This document shows, one piece after another, positions 8,373-16,083 of a DNA stretch of 64,000 nucleotides. Origin of the DNA: Knoellia koreensis (GTDB lineage Bacteria > Actinomycetota > Actinomycetes > Actinomycetales > Dermatophilaceae); NCBI RefSeq assembly GCF_013041615.1, contig NZ_JABEPQ010000002.1, positions 868,001 through 932,000 of the forward strand, written 5' to 3'. A program made the translations under genes and the position numbers. Position 1 is the stretch's first letter; each line of letters starts with the position of its first letter. Under the pieces are notes generated by a model. That model made no database searches. It had not been told where the DNA came from and was given only the letters and a program-made list of their open reading frames with translations.

Positions 8373-8446
8373 CTGGCGAACTTTGGCCCAAAGTTCGCCA
8401 GGGCTTGGAACCTTCCCGTGCCCCACGAACTTTGGCCCAAAGTTCG
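8373..8446. repeat. E1 element, copy a: paired GAACTTTGG palindromes
   Basis: Two palindromes are separated by 24 bases. The first (8373-8401) is a perfect 29-base odd palindrome, with 14-base arms CTGGCGAACTTTGG and their complement around one C. The second (8426-8446) has perfect 10-base arms CGAACTTTGG around one C. The same two-palindrome arrangement recurs at 60351-60419. It sits between the convergent marR and NCS2 permease genes. Confidence 0.85.
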
Positions 8447-8486
8447 GTATGCCGCGTGGCCGGGTGACCCGGCCACCCGGCATACC
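8446..8486. terminator. Octamer-pair hairpin between convergent genes
   Basis: The arms are 8446-8464 and 8468-8486, complementary at 18 of 19 positions with a 3-base loop. Each arm begins with GGTATGCCG or its complement. It directly abuts E1 copy a and probably works as a bidirectional terminator for marR (+) and the permease (-). Confidence 0.65.
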
Positions 8487-8513
8487 TGACGTCGCCGTCG
8501 GCGACCCCCCGCG

Positions 8514-10019
8514 TCAGCCGACGCCGAGCAGGGTCTTGACCGGGTCGATCGCGAAGTAGATGACGAACAGTGCCGACACGCCCCACAGGAGTGGGTGGAT
8601 CTGGGCGGCCTTGCCACGCACGAGCTTGATGACGACGTAGACGACGAAGCCGGCGCCGATGCCCGCCGTGATCGAGTAGGTGAAGGGCATGAGGACGATG
8701 GTGAGGAACGCCGGGATCGCGACCTCGAGGTCGTCCCAGTCGATGCCCTTGACCTGCTGCATCATGAGGAAACCGACCACGACCAGGGCCGGCGTCGCGG
8801 CCTCGTAGGGGACGATCTTGACCAGCGGCGCGAGGAAGGTCGCCAGGAGGAACAGCACGCCGGTGACGACCGATGCCAGGCCCGTGCGGGCGCCCTCGCC
8901 GACACCGGCGGCGGACTCGATGTAGGACGTGTTGGACGAGACCGACCCGGCACCACCGGCGACCGCGGCGAGGGAGTCGACGAGCAGGATCTTGTCGGAG
9001 TTCGGCGGGTTGCCCTCCTTGTCGAGCAGCCCGGCCTCGCCACCGATGGCGACCATCGTGCCCATCGTGTCGAAGAAGTCGGCCAGCAGCAGGGTGAAGA
9101 CGAGCAGGATCGCCGAGACCGCGCCGATCTTGCCGAACGAGCCGAGCAGGTTGAAGTCACCGAGCAGCGAGAAGTTGGGGACGTCGAGGACCTGGTCGGG
9201 CAGCTTCGGGACGTTGAGGCCCCAGCCGGCGGGGTTGACGAGCTTGCCCGTCGCGTCGGTCTGGCTGCCGATCTTGCCGACCGCCTCGACGATGACGGCG
9301 AGGACGGTGGCGCCGACGATGCCGATGAGGATGGCGCCCTTCACCTTGCGCACCAACAGGATCACGATGGTGAGCAGCCCGACGACGAAGACGAGCGTGG
9401 GCCAGCCGTTGAGGAACCCGCCGATGCCCAGCTCGACGGGCACGGGTCCGCTGGCCGGGCGTCGGACCACTCCGGCGTCGACGAGCCCGATGAACGTGAT
9501 GAACAGGCCGATGCCGACCGAGATCGCGGTCTTGAGCTGCGCCGGGATCGCCTTGAACACCGCCTGCCGGAACCCGGTCAGCACGAGGATCGTGATGATG
9601 ATGCCCTCGAGGACGATGAGACCCATCGCATCGGCCCACGTCATCTCGGGCAGCTTGGCGATGCCGAACGTCACGAACGCGTTGAGCCCCAGGCCCGCCG
9701 CGATCGCCATGGGGTAGTTGGCGACGATGCCCATCAGCAGGGTCATGACGCCAGCGATGAGCGCGGTGCCGGCGGCGACCAGCTGGAGGGCGCGCGGCAC
9801 GTCACCCCCGCCGAGGAAGCCGCCCGTGCCGTCGGCCTGGGTGCCGAGGATGAGCGGGTTGAGCACCACGATGTAGGCCATCGCGAAGAAGGTCACCAGT
9901 CCACCGCGGACCTCGCGGCCGACGCTGGACCCACGTTCGGTGATGCGGAAGAAGCCGTCGAGACCGGTGCGGGAGGGACCGGGGCGCTGCGCCGGGGGCG
10001 CGGAGGAGGGCTTGGCCAT
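8514..10019 (-). CDS. NCS2 family permease, AzgA-like (adenine/guanine/hypoxanthine)
   Basis: A 501-residue membrane carrier of the nucleobase:cation symporter-2 family, AzgA branch. Diagnostic stretches are GGLVTFFAMAYIVVLNP near the N-terminus, FFDTMGTMVAIGGEAGL, SVSSNTSYIESAAGVGEGAR and IPAFLTIVLMPFTYSITAGI. About 12-14 hydrophobic segments are visible. AzgA-type proteins import adenine, guanine or hypoxanthine with protons. The start was chosen at the ATG giving MAKPSSAPP, because residues further upstream in the open frame look non-coding. The gene is convergent with marR and divergent from a DUF2530 gene. No purine riboswitch was recognised ahead of it. Confidence 0.9.
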   Translation of the reverse strand: MAKPSSAPPAQRPGPSRTGLDGFFRITERGSSVGREVRGGLVTFFAMAYIVVLNPLILGTQADGTGGFLGGGDVPRALQLVAAGTALIAGVMTLLMGIVANYPMAIAAGLGLNAFVTFGIAKLPEMTWADAMGLIVLEGIIITILVLTGFRQAVFKAIPAQLKTAISVGIGLFITFIGLVDAGVVRRPASGPVPVELGIGGFLNGWPTLVFVVGLLTIVILLVRKVKGAILIGIVGATVLAVIVEAVGKIGSQTDATGKLVNPAGWGLNVPKLPDQVLDVPNFSLLGDFNLLGSFGKIGAVSAILLVFTLLLADFFDTMGTMVAIGGEAGLLDKEGNPPNSDKILLVDSLAAVAGGAGSVSSNTSYIESAAGVGEGARTGLASVVTGVLFLLATFLAPLVKIVPYEAATPALVVVGFLMMQQVKGIDWDDLEVAIPAFLTIVLMPFTYSITAGIGAGFVVYVVIKLVRGKAAQIHPLLWGVSALFVIYFAIDPVKTLLGVG

Positions 10020-10074
10020 GGCCGACAGGGTAGGGCCTGCGTGGGGCCCGGTGGTGAAGGCTACGCTGAGGATC

Positions 10075-10407
10075 GTGACCGAGTCGGAGCCGCCCGAGGC
10101 CGCCCGCGAGAGCGGTGTCGCCGACGAGGCCCGGTATGCCGCGGAGCGCGGCGCCGCGAGCGCGTCACCGTCGGGTCGCGCCGGCACCGGTGCCGAGCTC
10201 GAGCCGCTGGCCTGGAGCACGGGCCGGATCGTGCTCGGCGGCATCGCCGCCTGGGTCGTCGCGCTCGTCGTCACGCTGGTCGTGCCGGACCTGCACACCG
10301 GCGAACGGTCGTGGTGGCCGTGGTGCTGCGTCGCCGGGATCCTGCTCGGCTTCCTCGGCTACAGCTACGTGCGCCGCGGCCGCGGCAACGCCGCCGACGC
10401 CCACTGA
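10075..10407 (+). CDS. DUF2530 small membrane protein
   Basis: A 110-residue protein starting at a GTG that follows GAGGA at good spacing. The first 45 residues are charged and variable. Two hydrophobic segments follow (around residues 50-70 and 80-97), with the well-conserved block LEPLAWSTGRIVLGGIAAW and the HTGERSWWPW loop characteristic of DUF2530. The molecular role is unknown. It is divergent from the purine permease with only about 55 bases between the starts, a common actinobacterial pairing, so they may share a control region. A copy of hairpin element E2 lies 57 bases beyond the stop. Confidence 0.8.
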   Translation: MTESEPPEAARESGVADEARYAAERGAASASPSGRAGTGAELEPLAWSTGRIVLGGIAAWVVALVVTLVVPDLHTGERSWWPWCCVAGILLGFLGYSYVRRGRGNAADAH

Positions 10408-10463
10408 CCCGCCCACCCGCAAACCCCACGTTGCGCGGCATACCTCTCGCCTGCGCGCCTCCC

Positions 10464-10534
10464 GCAAACCGGGGGTTGCGTGCATGAAACGGGGGTCATT
10501 TCCATCCGTTTCATGTCAGCAACCCCCGCTTTGC
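10464..10534. repeat. E2 hairpin element, copy a
   Basis: A 71-base interrupted hairpin. Outer stem GCAAA/TTTGC, middle stem CGGGGGTTGC (10470-10479) with its complement (10519-10528), and inner stem CATGAAACGG (10483-10492) with its complement (10506-10515) are all perfect. It ends 11 bases from the stop codon of the AbiEi-like gene. Copy b lies on the other side of that gene in the same orientation. Confidence 0.85.
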
Positions 10535-10545
10535 CAGCGTGCCGC

Positions 10546-11481
10546 TCACGCGGCGAGTCGCGACAAGGCGGCCCGGATCCGGCTGAGCAGAGTCGCTGGG
10601 TCGGCCAGTTCGTCCCAGGTGATGCGCACGACGGCATAGCCGAGCTCGCGGAGGCGGTCTTCACGTCGCTTCTCGGCGATGAGGACCTCCCTCCCATCCT
10701 CGCCGCCGTACTTGACCGCCCCGTCGAACTCGACGATCACCCGGCCGGCCACCAGGAAGTCGACCCGTCCCACGAGGTGCCCATCGACGTCCCGGATCGG
10801 CACCTGGCTGTCAAAGGGCAGCCCCAGCGCGGCAAGGATCAGCCGGGTGCGGCTCTCCCCCACTGACTCGCACTTCGGGTCGAGCGCCGCCACGGCGTTG
10901 CGCAGCCGTCGTTTGCCACGCAGGCTCGGCCCGAGCCTTTCGGCGGCCTCCTCCAGCTCCTCCACTGAGCAGGCGCCGCTCTGCAGGGCGGCATCTCCAG
11001 CGACGACACCGGCTGCGGTGCTGACTGACGAGGTGGTCACCACGGCATCGGGGATGCTCAGCACCCGCAAGCCGTCCAGCTCGACCTCGTCAACCAGTCC
11101 GCGCGTGGGCATCACGCGCAGGCCTGACACTGTCGTGCTCTCCTCGACATCTGCGGCCACCACAACCAGGTCCCGCGGGACGTGCCACAGAGGAAGTCCG
11201 TGCAGTGCCACAGCAGAGTGATGAGTTGCGTACTCCTTCGCGGTTCGGGAACGAAGGACCGCTTGCACCCGGAGGCGATACTGCTCATCGGATCCGGCTG
11301 CTGCCCACACGGTGCTGTCGACAAAGGCACCACGTCGAACTCGCACCAGCAGGCCGACCCTCACCCACTCACGGACGAACCTCGGGTCCACGTCGAGACG
11401 GATGAAGTCGCGGGCGGTGACGACCCCGGACTGAGCAGCCAGCACCGCGGCCACGGCGGAGTCAAGCATTGGGTCTGCCAT
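10546..11481 (-). CDS. AbiEi-like winged-helix protein with PD-(D/E)XK/DUF559-like C-terminus
   Basis: A 311-residue protein. The N-terminal 60 residues (AQSGVVTARDFIRLDVDPR and LVRVRRGAFVDSTVW) resemble the winged-helix antitoxin domain of type IV AbiEi proteins. The middle region has the ATHHSAVALHGLPLW block seen in that family. Residues from about 215 on resemble a small Vsr/DUF559 endonuclease fold (VDFLVAGRVIVEFDG, a lysine-rich helix, then LRELGYAVVRITWDEL). No AbiEii toxin gene is adjacent. The gene is bracketed by two nearly identical E2 hairpins, which is unusual. It may be a solitary regulator or nuclease, or a selfish cassette; the function is inference. Confidence 0.75.
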   Translation of the reverse strand: MADPMLDSAVAAVLAAQSGVVTARDFIRLDVDPRFVREWVRVGLLVRVRRGAFVDSTVWAAAGSDEQYRLRVQAVLRSRTAKEYATHHSAVALHGLPLWHVPRDLVVVAADVEESTTVSGLRVMPTRGLVDEVELDGLRVLSIPDAVVTTSSVSTAAGVVAGDAALQSGACSVEELEEAAERLGPSLRGKRRLRNAVAALDPKCESVGESRTRLILAALGLPFDSQVPIRDVDGHLVGRVDFLVAGRVIVEFDGAVKYGGEDGREVLIAEKRREDRLRELGYAVVRITWDELADPATLLSRIRAALSRLAA

Positions 11482-11573
11482 GGCTGGAGCGTGACGAGTG
11501 CACGCCCCGCCTGCATCAGCCGGATCGGTCGCCTGTGGACGAACTCTCGGCGGTGGCCGCCCTGTGGATGACG

Positions 11574-11646
11574 CGCAAAACGGGGGTTGCTGTCATGAAA
11601 CGGGGTGTATGGACGCCCGTTTCATGCCAGCAACCCCCGTATTGCG
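11574..11646. repeat. E2 hairpin element, copy b
   Basis: A 73-base hairpin of the same design as copy a. Outer stem CGCAA/TTGCG, middle stem CGGGGGTTGC (11581-11590) and inner stem CATGAAACGGG with its complement CCCGTTTCATG are present, with a shorter loop. Between copies the stems are nearly identical while loop and junction bases differ. It lies between the AbiEi-like gene start and the DUF3027 stop. Confidence 0.85.
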
Positions 11647-11658
11647 GGCGTGGCGCCG

Positions 11659-12408
11659 TCAGACGGGGTCGAAGGCCAGCTCGTCGACCAGGGGGTCGCC
11701 GGCCTCGACCAGCGACTCGGGTGCGGGCGCGTCCACCTCGGAGTGGGCGCCGCAGCCGTGGTCAAGGCTCACGACGCGACCGTCGGAGGGTGACCAGGCG
11801 TTGGCGCACACGCCGAAAAAAGACCTCAACGCCCCCGCCATCGGCAGGAAGTAGCCGCAGGTCGAGCACGGAGCCGGCGCCTTCTCGGCCACCTCGGAGT
11901 GCGGGCCGTTGTCGCCGTCGTACCACCGCTGGGCCGCGGCCTCGCGACCCTCCGCCGACAGCACGCGCGGCCTCCCGAGACCCAGCTCGAACTCAGCCAT
12001 CTCGTCGACGTCCTCGTCGCCCGTCGCCTCGAACCCGGGCTCGAGCAGCGGGTCGTCCTCCTTGTAGGGGAGTACGTCGCCGGCGCCGAGGTCACCCGGA
12101 GCCAGCCGGTCGGCATACGGCACCCAGGCGGGCGCGAGCAGCGCGCCGTCACCGGGCACGAGGTTGGTCTCGCAGATGGTCGCGACCTTGCCGCGCGGCA
12201 CGCGCGCCACGGTGACGGCCCACCGCCAGCCCGGGTAGGCCTTGGCCGTGCAGGCGAAGTAGTGCGTCCCCAGGCGCTCCTCGTCCATGGTCATGCCGAG
12301 GTGCTCGCCGACGGTGCCGGCCTCGGCAATCTCCTCGGCGGCACCGCGCGCGAGCTCGACCGCAGCCGCGAGGACGGCGTCGCTCTTGGCGGGCTTGGCG
12401 GCCGCCAT
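11659..12408 (-). CDS. DUF3027 domain-containing protein
   Basis: A roughly 249-residue conserved actinobacterial protein of unknown function. The N-terminal half contains the block LGTHYFACTAKAYPGWRWAV. The C-terminal half has paired cysteines in CSTCGYF and a further cysteine-histidine motif DHGCGAHSE, which suggests metal binding (inference). It starts at an ATG that overlaps the stop of the cold-shock gene (TGATG; a GTG one codon earlier is also possible), so the two are translationally coupled. That pairing is commonly conserved. No signal peptide or membrane segment is seen, so it should be cytoplasmic. Confidence 0.85.
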   Translation of the reverse strand: MAAAKPAKSDAVLAAAVELARGAAEEIAEAGTVGEHLGMTMDEERLGTHYFACTAKAYPGWRWAVTVARVPRGKVATICETNLVPGDGALLAPAWVPYADRLAPGDLGAGDVLPYKEDDPLLEPGFEATGDEDVDEMAEFELGLGRPRVLSAEGREAAAQRWYDGDNGPHSEVAEKAPAPCSTCGYFLPMAGALRSFFGVCANAWSPSDGRVVSLDHGCGAHSEVDAPAPESLVEAGDPLVDELAFDPV

Positions 12409-12803
12409 CACGGCTCGATCTGGTCGGCGAGGAACCGCAGGACCTGGGCGAGCTTCTTGCCGTGGTCCTTGTCCAGCCGGCGTCCGCGGCGCAGCGAGTT
12501 CGACGCGTTGTCGAGCAGCTTGATGGCGTCCTCGACCAGCGGCGCGAGGTCCTCCGGCGACTTGCGGCTCTGCTCGCGCTTGCCGGCGGCGACGCTCGGC
12601 GCGGGCTCGAGCAACGTCACCTGCAGCGCCTGCGTCCCCCGCCGCCCCTCGGCCACGCTGAACTCGACGCGGGTGCCGCCCTTGAGCGTCTGCACCCCGT
12701 CGGGGAGGGCGTTGGCGTGCAGGAACACGTCACCGCCGTCGTCGTCGGAGATGAAGCCGAAGCCCTTCTCCTGGTCGTACCACTTGACCTTGCCTGTGGG
12801 CAC
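12408..12803 (-). CDS. Cold-shock domain protein with C-terminal extension
   Basis: A 131-residue protein with an N-terminal cold-shock OB-fold. PTGKVKWYDQEKGFGFI carries RNP1 and DVFLHANAL carries RNP2, so it should bind single-stranded RNA or DNA. The C-terminal 60 residues are an Arg/Lys-rich extension (LLDNASNSLRRGRRLDKDHG) not found in the 67-residue CspA proteins. The GTG start was chosen over the longer open frame because AGGGA lies at good spacing before it. It is followed without a gap by DUF3027. Likely roles are RNA chaperoning or regulation at low temperature. Confidence 0.9.
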   Translation of the reverse strand: MPTGKVKWYDQEKGFGFISDDDGGDVFLHANALPDGVQTLKGGTRVEFSVAEGRRGTQALQVTLLEPAPSVAAGKREQSRKSPEDLAPLVEDAIKLLDNASNSLRRGRRLDKDHGKKLAQVLRFLADQIEP

Positions 12804-12986
12804 CTGTCGTCCCTTTACCTCGAAGTTCGTGTGCGCGGTCACGCGCGGACCAAGCCTAACCGCCGAGGCGAGGTGCCTGCTCAGGTATGCCCGCGGTGCC
12901 CGTCTAAGGTGCCCGCGTCGCCACCCGAGGCAGACGAGGAAAAAACCCTATGGAGGCGTGTCGGTGCACGCTGCGAGGATTGGCCG

Positions 12987-14360
12987 GTGAGTGGGACGAC
13001 GACCTCCGGGCACGGCATCCGCGACTTCTGGGCGGCGCTGCCGGTCGAGGGGCGGTGGCTGCTGTCGACGGTCGCCGTGCAGACGCTCGGTCGCGGGCTG
13101 ACGCTGCCGTTCACGGTCATCTACATGCACGAGGTCCGCGGCATCTCCCTCGACCTCGCGGGCGTCCTGATGGCGGTCATCGCGGTGGCTGCACTCGCCG
13201 TCACCGGCCCGGGCGGGGCGCTGACCGACCGCGTGGGGGCACGCCGCATGCTGCTCCTCGCGACCACGGCCCAGCTGGTCGGCTGCGTGGTGCTCGCGTT
13301 CGCGACGACGCCGTGGCTGTTCGCGCTCGGGTTCCTCTTCCTCGGCTTCAACTTCGGCATCTCATGGCCGGCCTTCAACGCGCTCATCGCCGCCATCGTC
13401 ACCGGCGAGGCCCGCCAGCAGTACTTCGGCATCAACTTCGCCCTGGTCAACCTCGGCATCGGGCTCGGCGGCATCATCGGTGGGCTATACGCCGACGTCA
13501 CCAACCCGACGACGTTCACGGTCATCTTCCTCGCCGACGCGGCGTGCATGCTCGTGCCGATCGGGCTGCTGCTCGGCCCGTTGCGCCACGTCCACGGCCG
13601 CGCCGAGCGCCCCGCCGACGGGGGCGACGACTCCGGCTCCTACCTGACGATCCTGCGCCAGCCGGCCGTGCTGTGGCTGACGGCCCTGACCTTCCTCGGG
13701 GTGTTCATCGGCTACGGCCAGATGGAAGCCGGCTTCCCCGCGTTCGCCCGGCAGGTGAGCCAGGTGTCGACGGGTGTCATCGGGTTCGCGTTCGCCGTCA
13801 ACACCGTGGTGATCGTGGCCCTCCAGTTCTGGGTGCTGCGGCGCATCAGCGGCAAGCGCCGCACCCGCGTGCTGCTGGTCATGCTGGCCCTGTGGTCCGT
13901 GGCGTGGATCTCGTTGGGGCTCACCGGATTCGTGGCCGGGACGGCCGCCGCGACCGCGGGTGTCATCGTTTTCCACGCGTTGTTCGCGCTGGGCGAGACG
14001 ATGCTCCAGCCGACGATCCCGGCCATCACCAACGACATGGCCCCCGACCACCTCCGCGGCCGCTACAACGCCGTCAACGCCGGCGCCTTCCAGGCCGGCA
14101 CGATCCTGGCGCCGGTCGTCGCGGGTTTCCTGCTGCGGCACCACCTGTCCACGGTGTTCATCGCGATGCTCGTGGTCGGATGCGCTGCCATGGTCGCCCT
14201 GGCGCTGGCTCTCGAGCGACGAATCAGCCCACGGGTCAACGGAGTTGGTCCGGCAGCGGTCGACGAGGCCACCCTGCCGGAGACGGCTCAGCCGAGCGAC
14301 GGGGCGATCCCCCAGGTGCCGCTCCACGAGTCGCCGGGAGCGAGCACGACGAGTCCCTGA
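12987..14360 (+). CDS. MFS transporter (12-TM, DHA1-like)
   Basis: A 457-residue major facilitator carrier with about 12 hydrophobic segments. The loop after helix 2 reads GGALTDRVGARRMLLLATT, a good MFS motif A (DRVGRR-like). The second half repeats the fold with FLGVFIGYGQMEAGFPAFAR. Resemblance is to MdtH-like multidrug carriers, but the substrate is not deducible. The start is a GTG preceded by GAGGA at seven bases. The last 73 bases overlap the 3' end of the convergent mutarotase gene, so the two transcripts are antisense at their ends. Confidence 0.88.
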   Translation: MSGTTTSGHGIRDFWAALPVEGRWLLSTVAVQTLGRGLTLPFTVIYMHEVRGISLDLAGVLMAVIAVAALAVTGPGGALTDRVGARRMLLLATTAQLVGCVVLAFATTPWLFALGFLFLGFNFGISWPAFNALIAAIVTGEARQQYFGINFALVNLGIGLGGIIGGLYADVTNPTTFTVIFLADAACMLVPIGLLLGPLRHVHGRAERPADGGDDSGSYLTILRQPAVLWLTALTFLGVFIGYGQMEAGFPAFARQVSQVSTGVIGFAFAVNTVVIVALQFWVLRRISGKRRTRVLLVMLALWSVAWISLGLTGFVAGTAAATAGVIVFHALFALGETMLQPTIPAITNDMAPDHLRGRYNAVNAGAFQAGTILAPVVAGFLLRHHLSTVFIAMLVVGCAAMVALALALERRISPRVNGVGPAAVDEATLPETAQPSDGAIPQVPLHESPGASTTSP

Positions 14361-15205
14361 CCCGAGTTGAACGCGTCGGCCGGGCAGGTCATCGGCTCGA
14401 CCGCGATACCGCGCTCACCGGGTTCGTCGTCGGCCCCCTTGGCCGTGAACACCTGCGTCCACGTGAACGCGTCGTCGCCCCACACGGTGACCGGCCCGCG
14501 GTCACGCAGCCCCGACACGGTCACCTCCCAACGGCCGCTCGCCGCGTCCCGCGCCAGCCCGGTGTATGCCGTGTCGAGACTCGTCGTGCCGAGCGCACGG
14601 GCGGTGCGGAAGTCGTCCTCGGGCCGGACCGCAACGGTCTCGACCGGCAGCGAGCGCTCGTCGACGAGCACCTCGGTGTCGGCGGGCAGCTCGAGCACGA
14701 CCTCGGCGAGCGGGGTGTCCCCGATCGCCACGTACGGGTGGGCGCCGTAGCCGAACGGCACCGAGCCGTCCCCGGCATTGGTCGCCGCGCTCGTCACGGT
14801 CAGGCCGTCGTCGCCCAGCGCATAGCGGACGGTCAGGTCGAGGACTCCGGGCCAGCCCGACTGCGGGAACAACCGGGTGTTCACCGTGATGGCGTCCTCG
14901 CCCCGCTCAGTCACCCGCCACGGCGCCCAGCGCACCAGTCCGTGGCTCGCGTTCTGCTTGGCCGGCTCGGTCAGTGCGAGCTGCCGCTCCACCCCGTCGA
15001 AGGTGTACTTCCCGTCGCGGATCCGGTTGGGCCACGGCATGAGCAGCTGCCCACGGCCGTAGGTCGCCACCTCGTCCTCGCCATAGCCCGCGACCACGTC
15101 GACGCCGTCCACGGCATACCGGCGCAGGCCGCCACCCACCTCGACGACGGTGGCCTCCTGGCCGCCCCGACGGATCGTCCACTGCTCACCAGAGGGAAAG
15201 GTCAC
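14288..15205 (-). CDS. Aldose 1-epimerase family protein
   Basis: A 305-residue cytosolic beta-sandwich enzyme of the mutarotase family, which interconverts alpha and beta anomers of free sugars. Expected catalytic positions are visible: a histidine in NASHGLVRWAPW, a second in GYGAHPYVAIG, and the glutamate of GIAVEPMTCPADAFN. Length is normal for the family. The start is GTG. It overlaps the convergent MFS gene by 73 bases at its 3' end and begins 24 bases after the stop of the membrane-anchored protein gene, so those two may be co-transcribed. Sugar specificity is unknown. Confidence 0.88.
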   Translation of the reverse strand: MTFPSGEQWTIRRGGQEATVVEVGGGLRRYAVDGVDVVAGYGEDEVATYGRGQLLMPWPNRIRDGKYTFDGVERQLALTEPAKQNASHGLVRWAPWRVTERGEDAITVNTRLFPQSGWPGVLDLTVRYALGDDGLTVTSAATNAGDGSVPFGYGAHPYVAIGDTPLAEVVLELPADTEVLVDERSLPVETVAVRPEDDFRTARALGTTSLDTAYTGLARDAASGRWEVTVSGLRDRGPVTVWGDDAFTWTQVFTAKGADDEPGERGIAVEPMTCPADAFNSGQGLVVLAPGDSWSGTWGIAPSLG

Positions 15206-15229
15206 GCGGCCAACCTAGTGTCCGCCCGC

Positions 15230-15943
15230 TCAGCGCACCGGGCGGATGCTGACCGCCTTGGAGCCGTCCTTGGTGGCGAGCACGATCACCCGGTCGCCGA
15301 CGGCGGGCGCCTGGCCGGGCACCCGGGTCGAGCCGTCCACGGCATACGTCGCGGTGAAGTCGTCGCTGCTGCGGACGGTGACCGAGGTGGCCGACGCCTT
15401 GGTGACCTCGCCGCGCTGGACGAGCATGGTGGCCGGCTTCCCGTCACCGCCCTGGGTGGTGAACTCACCGTGCTCGACTGCTCCGAGGCCGGGTATGCCG
15501 CCCTTGCGGCCGCCGCCGCCCGGCTCGCCCCCGTTGCCCTTGCCGTTGCCGCGGCCCTGGCCGGGTCCCTGGGGTTGGGGCGGCCCTCCCGGCTCGTCGC
15601 CGCGCGGTCCGGACCACTTCCGTCCGTCCTCGTGACCGGCGGTCATGCGCTCGGCGCCACCGTGGCCGAAGGCCGCGCGGGCCACGACGAGCGAGCCGAT
15701 GCCGAGCGACCCCAGCACGAGCAGCGCGGCCAGCCCGGCGGCCACGGCGACCGCGATCCGCCCACCGGTGGTCGAGGTGGCCTCACGCCAGACACCCGGC
15801 TTGCGCGGCGGTGGCTCGGCTGGGGCCGCTGCCCCGGTGGCGGCGGCCGGGGGCAGCTGCTGGGTGTCGTGGGTGGGCAGCTGCTCGGTCGGCCGGTCTG
15901 TCGGTCGGTCGGTGGGGCCGTGAGGGGGTGTGGGCGTGGGCAT
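15230..15943 (-). CDS. Membrane-anchored protein with extracytoplasmic beta domain (hypothetical)
   Basis: A 237-residue protein I do not recognise as a named family. The N-terminus is a low-complexity Pro/Thr/Asp stretch (repeated PTDR). One transmembrane segment lies near residues 60-85 (RIAVAVAAGLAALLVLGSLG). A Gly/Pro-rich linker follows, then about 85 residues of beta-strand-rich sequence ending VIVLATKDGSKAVSIRPVR, similar in style to DUF5666-type OB domains. It is probably anchored in the membrane with the C-terminus outside. An RBS (GGAG) lies five bases before the ATG. It is upstream of the mutarotase gene on the same strand. Confidence 0.7.
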   Translation of the reverse strand: MPTPTPPHGPTDRPTDRPTEQLPTHDTQQLPPAAATGAAAPAEPPPRKPGVWREATSTTGGRIAVAVAAGLAALLVLGSLGIGSLVVARAAFGHGGAERMTAGHEDGRKWSGPRGDEPGGPPQPQGPGQGRGNGKGNGGEPGGGGRKGGIPGLGAVEHGEFTTQGGDGKPATMLVQRGEVTKASATSVTVRSSDDFTATYAVDGSTRVPGQAPAVGDRVIVLATKDGSKAVSIRPVR

Positions 15944-16083
15944 GGCGTCTCCTGTCGTTCCCCCGGTGTCGATCCCACCAGTGTGTGGGCAGAACCTGTG
16001 ACCGCGCCCGTGGATTGCCTGTGAGAACCCCGCGCCGACCCACCACCGGCGCGACCCCGTGCGTGCGGGACTAGTTTGGTGCG

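Noticed and set aside
15891-15913. GGTCGGTCGGTCGG microsatellite as a regulatory repeat
   Set aside because: It lies in the coding sequence of the membrane-anchored protein and simply encodes the PTDR repeats of its low-complexity N-terminus.
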